A DNA stretch of 64,000 bases from JAJCYK01 sp965212195 (GTDB lineage: Bacteria > Bacteroidota > Bacteroidia > Cytophagales > Cyclobacteriaceae). Under the pieces are notes generated by a model. That model was not told the origin of the DNA, did no database searches, and saw nothing but the letters and a program-made list of their open reading frames with translations. Position 1 is the stretch's first letter. Each line of letters begins with the position of its first letter. The stretch is from contig CBDBUW010000002.1 of assembly GCA_965212195.1 (NCBI GenBank), forward strand, positions 248,001-312,000. Reading direction: 5' to 3'. Shown piece by piece: positions 54,086-62,333 of this stretch. The position numbers and the translations under genes are program-made.

Positions 54086-57000
54086 TTAATTGGTATAGGT
54101 GATCCTTACTCCATATACCTTATTCAAAATAGAGGCAAAGGTACTGGTATTGTAATAACCCAACTCAATCCGAAGCCTGTAGGTATATAAATTGTTGTTC
54201 ACTGTACCAAAGGGAATTGACAATGGTGTTATGGAAATATTGGTATTACCGGGCGTTCCTGTAGACCCACCCGAGGCCAGGGTGGTGGTAATGGTACCCC
54301 CGTACGTCTGACGGTATAGCCAAACATCAACATCTTCGCTCCCGTCACTGTCGTGAAAAAACATAGTAACTGAGGTGATCTCAGCTCCATCAGGAAGGTG
54401 TATAGGTGCTATCAAATCTCCTTTGCCGGTTGGACCTCTCAGATAAGCCGCAATAGCATTGGTTCCTGATAGCCGAACATCCAAAATAGAATTTTCGGAA
54501 CCTTGAAAATCACTTACATCTATAGCATAGTAGGAAGTAGATCCTGAGGAACCACTGTCATTAGCCGGCTCCCATTGGCTATTGGTCTGATTCCATTTCA
54601 AAACCTGTCCATCGGCCAGTCCAGTTAAATCTACATCGATTAGCTCCGACACTTCGTCTACTCCCGACGCCTGTGAGTCTACATAGTTTTTGGTGGCAGC
54701 ATCCTGAGCATTAGTGGGATCAGCTACATTTGCAATGGCATTGCCCCCGGCATCATTGCCCTGGGTAAGCACAGCATCCAGATCCTGGATCTCGTTAGTG
54801 GGGTCCGCATCGGCATCGTCCACCAGTGAATTGAGGTCTACCGTCAAGGTGCCCCCGGCATCGGTGATGTTTAGGTCCGTCCCGGTTAGATTGGCCCCGG
54901 TATTCAGCTCATTAGTAGGATCGGCATCCGCATCGTCGTTGGATTGGCTGTCCACATAATTCTTGGTAGCCAGGTCCTGGGCGCCAGTAGGATCGGCCGC
55001 GTTAGTAATGGCATTACCCCCGGCATCGTTGCCCTGGGTAAGCACAGCATCCAGATCCTGGATCTCGTTAGTGGGGTCCGCATCGGCATCGTCCACCAGT
55101 GAATTGAGGTCTACCGTCAAGGTGCCCCCGGCATCGGTGATGTTTAGATCCGTCCCGGTTAGATTGGCCCCGGTATTCAGCTCATTAGTAGGATCGGCAT
55201 CCGCATCGTCGTTGGATTGGCTGTCCACATAATTCTTGGTAGCCAGGTCCTGGGCACCAGTAGGATCGGCGGCGTTGGTAATGGCATTACCCCCGGCATC
55301 ATTGCCCTGGGTAAGCACCGCATCCAGATCCTGGATCTCGTTAGTGGGGTCCGCATCGGCATCGTCCACCAGTGAATTGAGGTCTACCGTCAAGGTGCCC
55401 CCGGCATCGGTGATGTTTAGGTCCGTCCCGGTTAGATTGGCCCCGGTATTCAGCTCATTAGTAGGATCGGCATCCGCATCGTCGTTGGATTGGCTGTCCA
55501 CATAATTCTTGGTAGCCAGGTCCTGGGCGCCAGTAGGATCGGCGGCGTTGGTAATGGCATTACCCCCGGCATCGTTGCCCTGGGTAAGCACCGCATCCAG
55601 ATCCTGGATCTCGTTAGTGGGGTCCGCATCAGCATCGTCCACCAGTGAATTGAGGTCTACCGTCAAGGTGCCCCCGGCATCGGTGATGTTTAGATCCGTC
55701 CCGGTTAGATTGGCCCCGGTATTCAGCTCATTAGTAGGATCGGCATCCGCATCGTCGTTGGATTGGCTGTCCACATAATTCTTGGTAGCCAGGTCCTGGG
55801 CACCAGTAGGATCGGCGGCATTGGTGATGGCATTACCCCCGGCATCGTTGCCCTGGGTAAGCACAGCATCCAGATCCTGGATCTCGTTAGTGGGGTCCGC
55901 ATCGGCATCGTCCACCAGTGAATTGAGGTCTACCGTCAAGGTGCCCCCGGCATCGGTGATGTTTAGGTCCGTCCCGGTTAGATTGGCCCCGGTATTCAGC
56001 TCATTAGTAGGATCAGTGTCTAATGATGACTTGTCCTCCCATTGCGGGTTTCCTGAGCCATCAGTAGAAAGAACCGCGTTGTTATTTCCGCCCCCGTCAA
56101 TTTTGGCAGTGGTTATCGCATCGTCATTTATCTTAGCGGTAGTGACCGCGTTGGACTGGATAGCCCCGGTGTCTACAGAATTATCCGCTAGTTCCGATGC
56201 TTCAACAGCATCTGGACCAATATCATCCTTGGTCAGGCTGTTATCAATTATCTCCGAACTGCCTACCACATCCGGGTTTAATTGAGCGTCGCCGTTTGAT
56301 GCCAGGTTAATATCTCCTGTTACATTTAAGGATTGCACGGAAACACCATCTCCGATTAGAATCCTCCCACTGCCTCTGGCATTTAACGGGGCAGCGGTAT
56401 TGGTTACATCCCCCACGAAAACATTGCCTTCGGGCAGCGTACTGGTTTCAAACAGACTGATATTCTCCCAGAACACGGTTCCGGCACCAGTAGTGATCAG
56501 TACTTTATTGTTACCGCCACTGGCAATATCGTCGGTAATGACCGAACCATCGGCGATGGTGGTGCTGTTGACAGAATTGGTAGCCAAGTCAGCATTGCCT
56601 ACCGTGCCGTCGGCTATCTCGTCAGAGGCCACCGCCCCGCTAGCTATTTCATCATTGCCAACGGCATCAGTGCCTATATCGGCAGCACTAATAGTGGCAT
56701 CGGCAATTTTGGCACTGGTTACGGCATCATCAGCCAAATCTACGTTCCCCACGGTATTGTCCAATATCTCAACGGTGGTTACCGCCCCAGCAGCTATTTC
56801 ATCACTATCGACGGCGTCGGTGCCAATGTCGGAATCTGTTATGGTGTTGTCCACAATTTTTGCGGAGGTAATAGTGTTGTCGTTAATAGTGGTGGTCCCG
56901 TCGTTGGTCAGGGCAATATCACCGGATAGTGATCTGGACTGCGCTGCATCGGTAGCATCACCAATCAATATGGTGCCATCAGCAAGGCTATTTCCTAAAA

Positions 57001-57538
57001 AATTGCCTTTTGGTTCCCATTGAGGGTTGCCAGCGGCATCGGTACCCAAAACTGAGTTGCTGTTTCCTTCACTATTTATTTTCTGTGCTGTTACCGCATC
57101 GTCGGCCAGGTCAGCCGTTTCCAGTGACCCGTCAGTAACCTTGGCAGAGTTAACGGCGTCATCGCGTAAAGTGGGATCGGGATAGGTTCCTTGCAAATCA
57201 CCACCGGCCACATTGGAGAAAGATCCCAACCCTGTTACCCAGGCGGAGTCCACCCAATGGAAAAACAAGTTAAGGTCGGTATCAAATACGATTAGTCCGT
57301 TTTCGACGGCAGACAATGAGCCTGTCATAGCTTGTCGTTGAAGGGTGCTGACACGGGGTAACAATACCCCTTGATTGCCAGAAGGACTGACTAATTCCAG
57401 CACGGCATTGGTGTTGGGAGAAGCAGTACCGATCCCCACGGTATTTTGAGCAAATAATCCCTTTTTACACACAAAAAGTGCAAATATTACCAGCAACAAA
57501 ACCTTTACGCGACCGCCTTTAAGGAATGATTCTTTCAT
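54086..57538 (-). CDS. Large repeat-rich, tail-fibre-like exported protein
   Basis: 1150 residues. Signal peptide (about 1-31, ending GLFAQ). Residues 32-75 (VGIGTASPNTNAVLEL, GVLLPRVS) are the short start often seen on Bacteroidota tail-fibre-like surface proteins. From about 115 to 510 it has short pseudo-repeats of the form DDAVTSAKIADATI, as in beta-helical phage fibres. About 510-955 holds five 91-residue near-identical repeats (DADADPTNELNTGANLTG ... ATKNYVDSQ). The C-terminal 150 residues form a beta-sandwich-like domain and lack a recognisable T9SS tail. It opens a four-gene operon with the sorting-domain protein (12-nt gap), PorP and OmpA-LysM. Probably an adhesin. Confidence 0.82.
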   Translation of the reverse strand: MKESFLKGGRVKVLLLVIFALFVCKKGLFAQNTVGIGTASPNTNAVLELVSPSGNQGVLLPRVSTLQRQAMTGSLSAVENGLIVFDTDLNLFFHWVDSAWVTGLGSFSNVAGGDLQGTYPDPTLRDDAVNSAKVTDGSLETADLADDAVTAQKINSEGNSNSVLGTDAAGNPQWEPKGNFLGNSLADGTILIGDATDAAQSRSLSGDIALTNDGTTTINDNTITSAKIVDNTITDSDIGTDAVDSDEIAAGAVTTVEILDNTVGNVDLADDAVTSAKIADATISAADIGTDAVGNDEIASGAVASDEIADGTVGNADLATNSVNSTTIADGSVITDDIASGGNNKVLITTGAGTVFWENISLFETSTLPEGNVFVGDVTNTAAPLNARGSGRILIGDGVSVQSLNVTGDINLASNGDAQLNPDVVGSSEIIDNSLTKDDIGPDAVEASELADNSVDTGAIQSNAVTTAKINDDAITTAKIDGGGNNNAVLSTDGSGNPQWEDKSSLDTDPTNELNTGANLTGTDLNITDAGGTLTVDLNSLVDDADADPTNEIQDLDAVLTQGNDAGGNAITNAADPTGAQDLATKNYVDSQSNDDADADPTNELNTGANLTGTDLNITDAGGTLTVDLNSLVDDADADPTNEIQDLDAVLTQGNDAGGNAITNAADPTGAQDLATKNYVDSQSNDDADADPTNELNTGANLTGTDLNITDAGGTLTVDLNSLVDDADADPTNEIQDLDAVLTQGNDAGGNAITNAADPTGAQDLATKNYVDSQSNDDADADPTNELNTGANLTGTDLNITDAGGTLTVDLNSLVDDADADPTNEIQDLDAVLTQGNDAGGNAITNAADPTGAQDLATKNYVDSQSNDDADADPTNELNTGANLTGTDLNITDAGGTLTVDLNSLVDDADADPTNEIQDLDAVLTQGNDAGGNAIANVADPTNAQDAATKNYVDSQASGVDEVSELIDVDLTGLADGQVLKWNQTNSQWEPANDSGSSGSTSYYAIDVSDFQGSENSILDVRLSGTNAIAAYLRGPTGKGDLIAPIHLPDGAEITSVTMFFHDSDGSEDVDVWLYRQTYGGTITTTLASGGSTGTPGNTNISITPLSIPFGTVNNNLYTYRLRIELGYYNTSTFASILNKVYGVRITYTN
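54675..56020 (-). repeat. Five tandem 273-bp repeats inside the tail-fibre-like gene
   Basis: A unit of 273 bp (91 codons) recurs with only scattered single-base differences, for example ccgcatcc or cagcatcc and ggtccgtc or gatccgtc. The first unit starts DTDPTNEL at about 56020; the last unit ends in a divergent DAATKNYVDSQ at about 54675. Each unit also contains the shorter motif DADADPTNE twice. The repeats keep the reading frame. Confidence 0.95.
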
Positions 57539-57663
57539 TGTATCTAGGTTTTAGGCCTGAACAGCGCCCTGGAGGGGCTTTACAGACCTCAGAAATAGTA
57601 TTTTACTCAGATACAAAGTATTGCTTTCCCCCTCCAATAAGAATGTAATGAGGAACAGAAATT

Positions 57664-57694
57664 GGCACATGTAAGGTATGACGACATTTGTGCC
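57664..57694. terminator. Hairpin between lspA and the surface operon
   Basis: GGCACA-TGT at 57664-57672 pairs with ACAT-TTGTGCC at 57684-57694 with a small bulge. No T-run follows on either strand, so it is a weak or Rho-type terminator at best. The rest of the 176-bp gap holds TACTTTG on the minus strand (57621-57627), a near match to a -7 box for the tail-fibre-like gene. Confidence 0.35.
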
Positions 57695-57714
57695 GGAGTG
57701 CCCTGTGCTAGAGG

Positions 57715-58350
57715 CTATTTTTCACTTTCAGATTGCACCGGGGGCGCCTCTTGAACCGTGTGTTCGGGGGTGGCGTCGGGTTCGGCAAAGAACTTTTTCT
57801 GTCGCAATAATATAATGACCACTCCAATAAAAATCGAGGAGTCAGCCAGATTAAAAATTGGCCGGAAAAACTCAAAATACTCACCGCCCCAAAGGGGTAC
57901 CCAATCGGGGAGATACCCTTGAAAAACCGGGAAATACAGCATATCGATAACTTGTCCGTGGAACCAGGGAGTAATAGCATCCAAGGGGGCGTTGTTTAAA
58001 AAAACGCCGTAGAAGATACTGTCTACTAAATTTCCAATGGCTCCACCCAAGATAAGTGCCACTGACCACAACAAACCCTGCGGCACACCTTTCTTAACCA
58101 AAAAGATAAGGTAATACCCTATTCCCACCATAGCTAACAGACGGAAAGTAGTGAGCATGAGTTTACCGTATTGCCAGTCCAGCTTCAGCCCAAAGGCCAT
58201 CCCATTATTTAGAATGTAGTGGACCCGGAACCAGTCTCCGAACACATTGAATTCCGTGTTTAAATCCATATTGTAGTGTACCGCAAGCTTTACCACTTGA
58301 TCAATAATCACTACCAATAAGGTCAGAAAAAAGTATTTGCCGTATCTCAA
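57715..58350 (-). CDS. lspA: Signal peptidase II (lipoprotein signal peptidase), second paralogue
   Basis: 211 residues; four membrane helices. Removes the signal peptide of prolipoproteins after lipid modification. The catalytic aspartates are in place: Asp110 in GNLVDSIFYGV and Asp170 in FNLADSSIFIG. It aligns without gaps over about 180 residues with the paralogue encoded just upstream, at about 60% identity. The C-terminal tail (EPDATPEHTVQEAPP) is longer than in the other copy. The start overlaps the stop of the other copy by 4 nt, so the pair is coupled. Confidence 0.93.
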   Translation of the reverse strand: MRYGKYFFLTLLVVIIDQVVKLAVHYNMDLNTEFNVFGDWFRVHYILNNGMAFGLKLDWQYGKLMLTTFRLLAMVGIGYYLIFLVKKGVPQGLLWSVALILGGAIGNLVDSIFYGVFLNNAPLDAITPWFHGQVIDMLYFPVFQGYLPDWVPLWGGEYFEFFRPIFNLADSSIFIGVVIILLRQKKFFAEPDATPEHTVQEAPPVQSESEK

Positions 58351-58964
58351 AGGGTTTTGGTTTTAAGCGTTACCTCCTTTTTAGAACCAGGGCTAATCAA
58401 TGCATATCTTTGCTGCAAAACTAATATAAAAGTCACCCCTATAAAAATGCTGGCATCTGCCAAATTAAACACCGGCCTGAAAAATTGGAAACTTTGTGAC
58501 CCTAAAAGCGGTAACCAGTCGGGAAACTTTCCATAGAAAACCGGGAAATAAAGCATGTCTATAACTTGTCCATGAAACCATGGCGTAATAGCATCTTTGG
58601 GGGCGTTATCTAGTATAACTCCATAAAAAGTGCTGTCAATCACGTTCCCCAGGGCACCAGCCAAGATCAATGAAAGCGATAGAAGCACATAACGGTGGGT
58701 TTTACGTACCGCCAGAAAATATAGGTAGTAGCCTATTCCCGCCACGGCCATCATCCGGAACAGGGTCAACATCAGCTTACCATAGGGGAAATCAAACTCT
58801 AATCCGAAGGCAATTCCCGGATTTAGTACATAGTGGAGTCTAAACCACTCTCCCATTACCAGGACCTCCTCTCCCAACTTCATGTTGAGATGCACCATTA
58901 GTTTTGTGATCTGGTCTATCAAAGCAATGCCCAGACTCAAAATGTAGAACTTAATGTGACGCAT
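58347..58964 (-). CDS. lspA: Signal peptidase II (lipoprotein signal peptidase), first paralogue
   Basis: 205 residues with the same four-helix layout and both catalytic aspartates (Asp110 in GNVIDSTFYGV, Asp170 in FNLADASIFIG). It follows ileS by 3 nt, the usual ileS-lspA order in many bacteria, which suggests it is the ancestral copy. Differences from the neighbour concentrate in the loops after residues 30 and 85 and in the C-terminal tail. The tail here is short and basic (SKKEVTLKTKTL). Confidence 0.94.
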   Translation of the reverse strand: MRHIKFYILSLGIALIDQITKLMVHLNMKLGEEVLVMGEWFRLHYVLNPGIAFGLEFDFPYGKLMLTLFRMMAVAGIGYYLYFLAVRKTHRYVLLSLSLILAGALGNVIDSTFYGVILDNAPKDAITPWFHGQVIDMLYFPVFYGKFPDWLPLLGSQSFQFFRPVFNLADASIFIGVTFILVLQQRYALISPGSKKEVTLKTKTL

Positions 58965-58967
58965 TCC

Positions 58968-61900
58968 CTAAACTTCTATCTTCACTTTCAATTTAATATC
59001 GTCCATTTCCAATACCTTGGCGTCCTGAATCTTATCTTCTATAGACAAGGACAATGCTTGAGTTTCTTTGCATATGTAATCTGTGTTGGCTTGTAACGCT
59101 TCGTTGACCAGCTGATCGTTCCGTTCAAAGTGGATAGCAATTTTATCCATTACTTCCAGCCCCAATTCTTTGCGCAAGTTCTGCACCCGATTGATCACAT
59201 CGCGCGCAATACCCTCTTTCCTTAGATCCTCTGTGATGTTCACGTCCAGGGCTACCGTAAGATTGCCTTCGTTGGCCACTAACCAACCAGGAATGTCTTC
59301 GGAAATAATCTCTACATCTTCAGCGGTGAGATAAACCGTCTGGTCCTGCACATGCAATTCAAGTTGACTACCCTGCTCCAGGACTTGTATTTCATCGTGA
59401 TGAAAAGCGTTTATCTTGGCACTTAGGTCCTTGACCAGTGCTCCGTATTGCTGCCCCAGCCGGCGAAAGTTTGGCTTAACCTTTTTCACCACAACTCCGG
59501 TGGTATCATCTACATACTCAATCTCTTTCACGTTAACTTCCCACTTGATCAAGTCTTCAACTGCTTCGATTTGGTGCTTGACTTTACTATTTAAAATAGG
59601 GATCAAGATCCTGGACAATGGTTGTCGCACCTTGATCCTTTGCTTCTTGCGCAAGCTATGCACCAATGAACTGATATCCTGGGCTAATTGCATTTTTGCT
59701 TCCAACTCCAGGTCGATCTTTGATTCGTCGGCCTGGGGGAATTCGCTAAGATGCACCGAAATGTGATTCTCCTTGGCACTGACCTCGTTGAGATCCCGGT
59801 AGAGGTGATCGGCATAGAACGGTGCCACTGGCGAGGCCATCTTAGCCACCGCTTCCAGGCAATTGTAAAGGGTTTGATAGGCACATTTTTTGTCCGTTCC
59901 CTGGGAGTCGGTTCGATCAAGGGTAGCGGGATTCCAAAAGCGTTTGCGATTCAATCGCACATACCAATTGGAAAGGTCGTTCACCACAAATTCTTGAATG
60001 GCCCTGGAAGCTTTAGTAGGTTCGTATTCCGCATAGGCCACGTCTACCTTGTTGATGAGGCTGTGTAGTTTAGAGATGATCCAGCGGTCGCTCTCATTGG
60101 CGGACTCCAGATCCTCGCCCTCCCCAAAAGAGAATTGGTCAATATTTGCATAAAGCGCAAAGAAGGCGTAAGTATTCTGCAGGGTTCCGAAGAACCTCCT
60201 TTGAACCTCTTCAATGCCTGCTATATCAAATTTTAAGTTATCCCAGGGATTAGCATTTGTGATCATATACCAGCGTGTGGCGTCAGGACCGTATTGATCC
60301 AGCGTTTTGAAGGGGTCAACGGCATTTCCCAGTCTTTTGGACATTTTATTGCCATTCTTATCCAAAACCAGTCCGGTAGCCACCACGTTTTTAAAGGCTA
60401 CTGAGTCAAAAAGCATCCCGGCTATGGCATGCAAGGTAAAGAACCATCCACGGGTTTGGTCTATTCCCTCGCTGATGTAATCGGCCGGATAGTTATTCTC
60501 AAAAACTTCCTGGTTTTCGAAGGGGTAGTGCCATTGTGCATAAGGCATGGCCCCTGAATCGAACCATACATCTATCAGATCTTTCTCCCGGAACATCTTC
60601 TCTCCCTGCTCACTGACCAGTACCACTTCGTCCACATAGGGACGATGCAAATCGAAATCGTCCTGGAGCTCCTGATCCATAAATCCCTTGGCCACCGACT
60701 CTTTTACCGCTTCTGTGAGCTCTTGCATAGATCCTATACAGCGCTCTTCCTGGCCGCTTTCAGTGCGCCAAATTGGCAATGGTGTCCCCCAAAAACGGGA
60801 ACGGCTCAAGTTCCAGTCCACCAAATTCTCCAACCAATTGCCGAAACGACCGGTACCGGTGGAGGCTGGCTTCCAATTTATGGTGTTGTTAAGTTCTACT
60901 AAGCGCTCCTTAAAGGATGTTGTCTTGATGAACCAACTATCCAGGGGATAGTAGAGTACGGGTTTGTCAGTACGCCAACAATGGGGATATGAGTGTTCGT
61001 ACTTCTCAACTTTAAACGCCTTGTTGTCCTCCTTTAATTTTATAGAGATCAACACATCGGTAGAGCGATAACCGGGATCATTTTCATCCTGATCTTCGTA
61101 GTTCTTTACATACATGCCCGCAAAGTCGGTAATCTCTTCCACGAAGCGACCTTTTTTGTCCACGATGGGTACATCGTTACCGTCGTCATCTTTGACAGTG
61201 ACGCCCGGGATACCGTACTGAGTACATGTACGGTAATCATCGGCTCCAAAAGTTTTGGAAATATGCACGATGCCTGTGCCTTCTTCCGTAGTTACAAAAT
61301 CACCGGCCACCAAGGTGAAGGCCGGCTTGGGTAAGGGGATATAAGGCATTAACTGAAGGTAGTCTACGCCTTCCAGGTCCGACCCTTTAAATTCTTTAAC
61401 CACCTCAAAAGGTATGTGTTTATCACCAGGCTGATAGCTCTCCATGCTGGCCTCTGATTCTTTGAAATACAGATCGAGGAGGTCTTTGGCCAAGATCAGT
61501 TGTGTGGGCTTGAAGGTATAGGGATTGAAGGTGTTGACCAGGATATAGGAAATGCGGCTGCCAATAGCCAAGGCGCTATTAGCCGGCAAGGTCCAGGGGG
61601 TGGTGGTCCATGCTAATATATAGACGGGGACTTCTGGATTTTGATCGAAAAGAAACTCAGATTTTTCGTTTCGCTCCACCTCAAACTGAGCCACGATAGA
61701 AGTGTCCTTCACCATGCGATAGCAACCGGGCTGATTCAATTCATGAGAACTGAGGCCGGTTCCTGCAGCCGGGGAATAAGGCTGAATGGTATACCCCTTG
61801 TAAAGTAGTCTCTGATCATAAAACATCTTCAGCAGGTGCCAAACGGATTCCACATAAGGACGTTCAAAGGTGATATAAGGATTATCAAGATCCACCCAGT

Positions 61901-62318
61901 ACCCCATACGTTCTGTAAGCAGATCCCACTCATCTTTATATTTCATCACTGCTTCTCGGCACTTTTCATTGTACTCGGCCACACTGATCTTATTACCGAT
62001 GTCGTCCTTGGTGATACCCAATTGCTTCTCTACTTGAAGTTCTACAGGTAAACCGTGAGTGTCCCATCCGCCTTTGCGCTCCACCATAAATCCCTTTAAG
62101 GTTTTGTAACGACAGAAAATGTCTTTGATGGTACGGGCCATTATATGGTGAATACCGGGAGTCCCATTGGCACTGGGAGGACCTTCATAGAAAATGAACG
62201 GTCGCTGTCCCTGCCGATGCTGCACAGATTTTGCAAAAACCTTCTGGTCTTGCCAAAAAGTCAGGATGTCTTTACCTATTTGGGCGTAGTCGATCTTTTT
62301 GTATTCCCGATATTTCAA
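58968..62318 (-). CDS. ileS: Isoleucyl-tRNA synthetase
   Basis: 1116 residues, the long form. Charges tRNA-Ile. The class I motif HIGH is represented by SANGTPGIHHIMAR (about 49-62), and KMSKR appears in NGNKMSKRLGNAVDPF (about 655-670). An editing (CP1) domain lies between. The length and the GIHH variant resemble the IleRS type 2 group, which is mupirocin-resistant in known members. It is the gene upstream of both lspA copies and 15 nt downstream of the exporter gene, in the same direction. Confidence 0.97.
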   Translation of the reverse strand: MKYREYKKIDYAQIGKDILTFWQDQKVFAKSVQHRQGQRPFIFYEGPPSANGTPGIHHIMARTIKDIFCRYKTLKGFMVERKGGWDTHGLPVELQVEKQLGITKDDIGNKISVAEYNEKCREAVMKYKDEWDLLTERMGYWVDLDNPYITFERPYVESVWHLLKMFYDQRLLYKGYTIQPYSPAAGTGLSSHELNQPGCYRMVKDTSIVAQFEVERNEKSEFLFDQNPEVPVYILAWTTTPWTLPANSALAIGSRISYILVNTFNPYTFKPTQLILAKDLLDLYFKESEASMESYQPGDKHIPFEVVKEFKGSDLEGVDYLQLMPYIPLPKPAFTLVAGDFVTTEEGTGIVHISKTFGADDYRTCTQYGIPGVTVKDDDGNDVPIVDKKGRFVEEITDFAGMYVKNYEDQDENDPGYRSTDVLISIKLKEDNKAFKVEKYEHSYPHCWRTDKPVLYYPLDSWFIKTTSFKERLVELNNTINWKPASTGTGRFGNWLENLVDWNLSRSRFWGTPLPIWRTESGQEERCIGSMQELTEAVKESVAKGFMDQELQDDFDLHRPYVDEVVLVSEQGEKMFREKDLIDVWFDSGAMPYAQWHYPFENQEVFENNYPADYISEGIDQTRGWFFTLHAIAGMLFDSVAFKNVVATGLVLDKNGNKMSKRLGNAVDPFKTLDQYGPDATRWYMITNANPWDNLKFDIAGIEEVQRRFFGTLQNTYAFFALYANIDQFSFGEGEDLESANESDRWIISKLHSLINKVDVAYAEYEPTKASRAIQEFVVNDLSNWYVRLNRKRFWNPATLDRTDSQGTDKKCAYQTLYNCLEAVAKMASPVAPFYADHLYRDLNEVSAKENHISVHLSEFPQADESKIDLELEAKMQLAQDISSLVHSLRKKQRIKVRQPLSRILIPILNSKVKHQIEAVEDLIKWEVNVKEIEYVDDTTGVVVKKVKPNFRRLGQQYGALVKDLSAKINAFHHDEIQVLEQGSQLELHVQDQTVYLTAEDVEIISEDIPGWLVANEGNLTVALDVNITEDLRKEGIARDVINRVQNLRKELGLEVMDKIAIHFERNDQLVNEALQANTDYICKETQALSLSIEDKIQDAKVLEMDDIKLKVKIEV

Positions 62319-62333
62319 AACTATGGCTGTTTA

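Noticed and set aside
54714..56285. Long plus-strand open frames across the repeat array
   Set aside because: They are mirror frames created by the biased repeats; their products are low-complexity Ser/Val/Pro text repeating every 273 bp and lie opposite a well-supported gene.
56400..57023. 207-codon plus-strand frame
   Set aside because: Antisense to the tail-fibre-like gene, Ser/Ala/Val/Thr-rich and without a recognisable domain.
54086..57538. Prophage tail region based on fibre-like text
   Set aside because: No capsid, terminase, baseplate or lysis genes nearby; signal peptide and T9SS neighbours point to a host surface protein.
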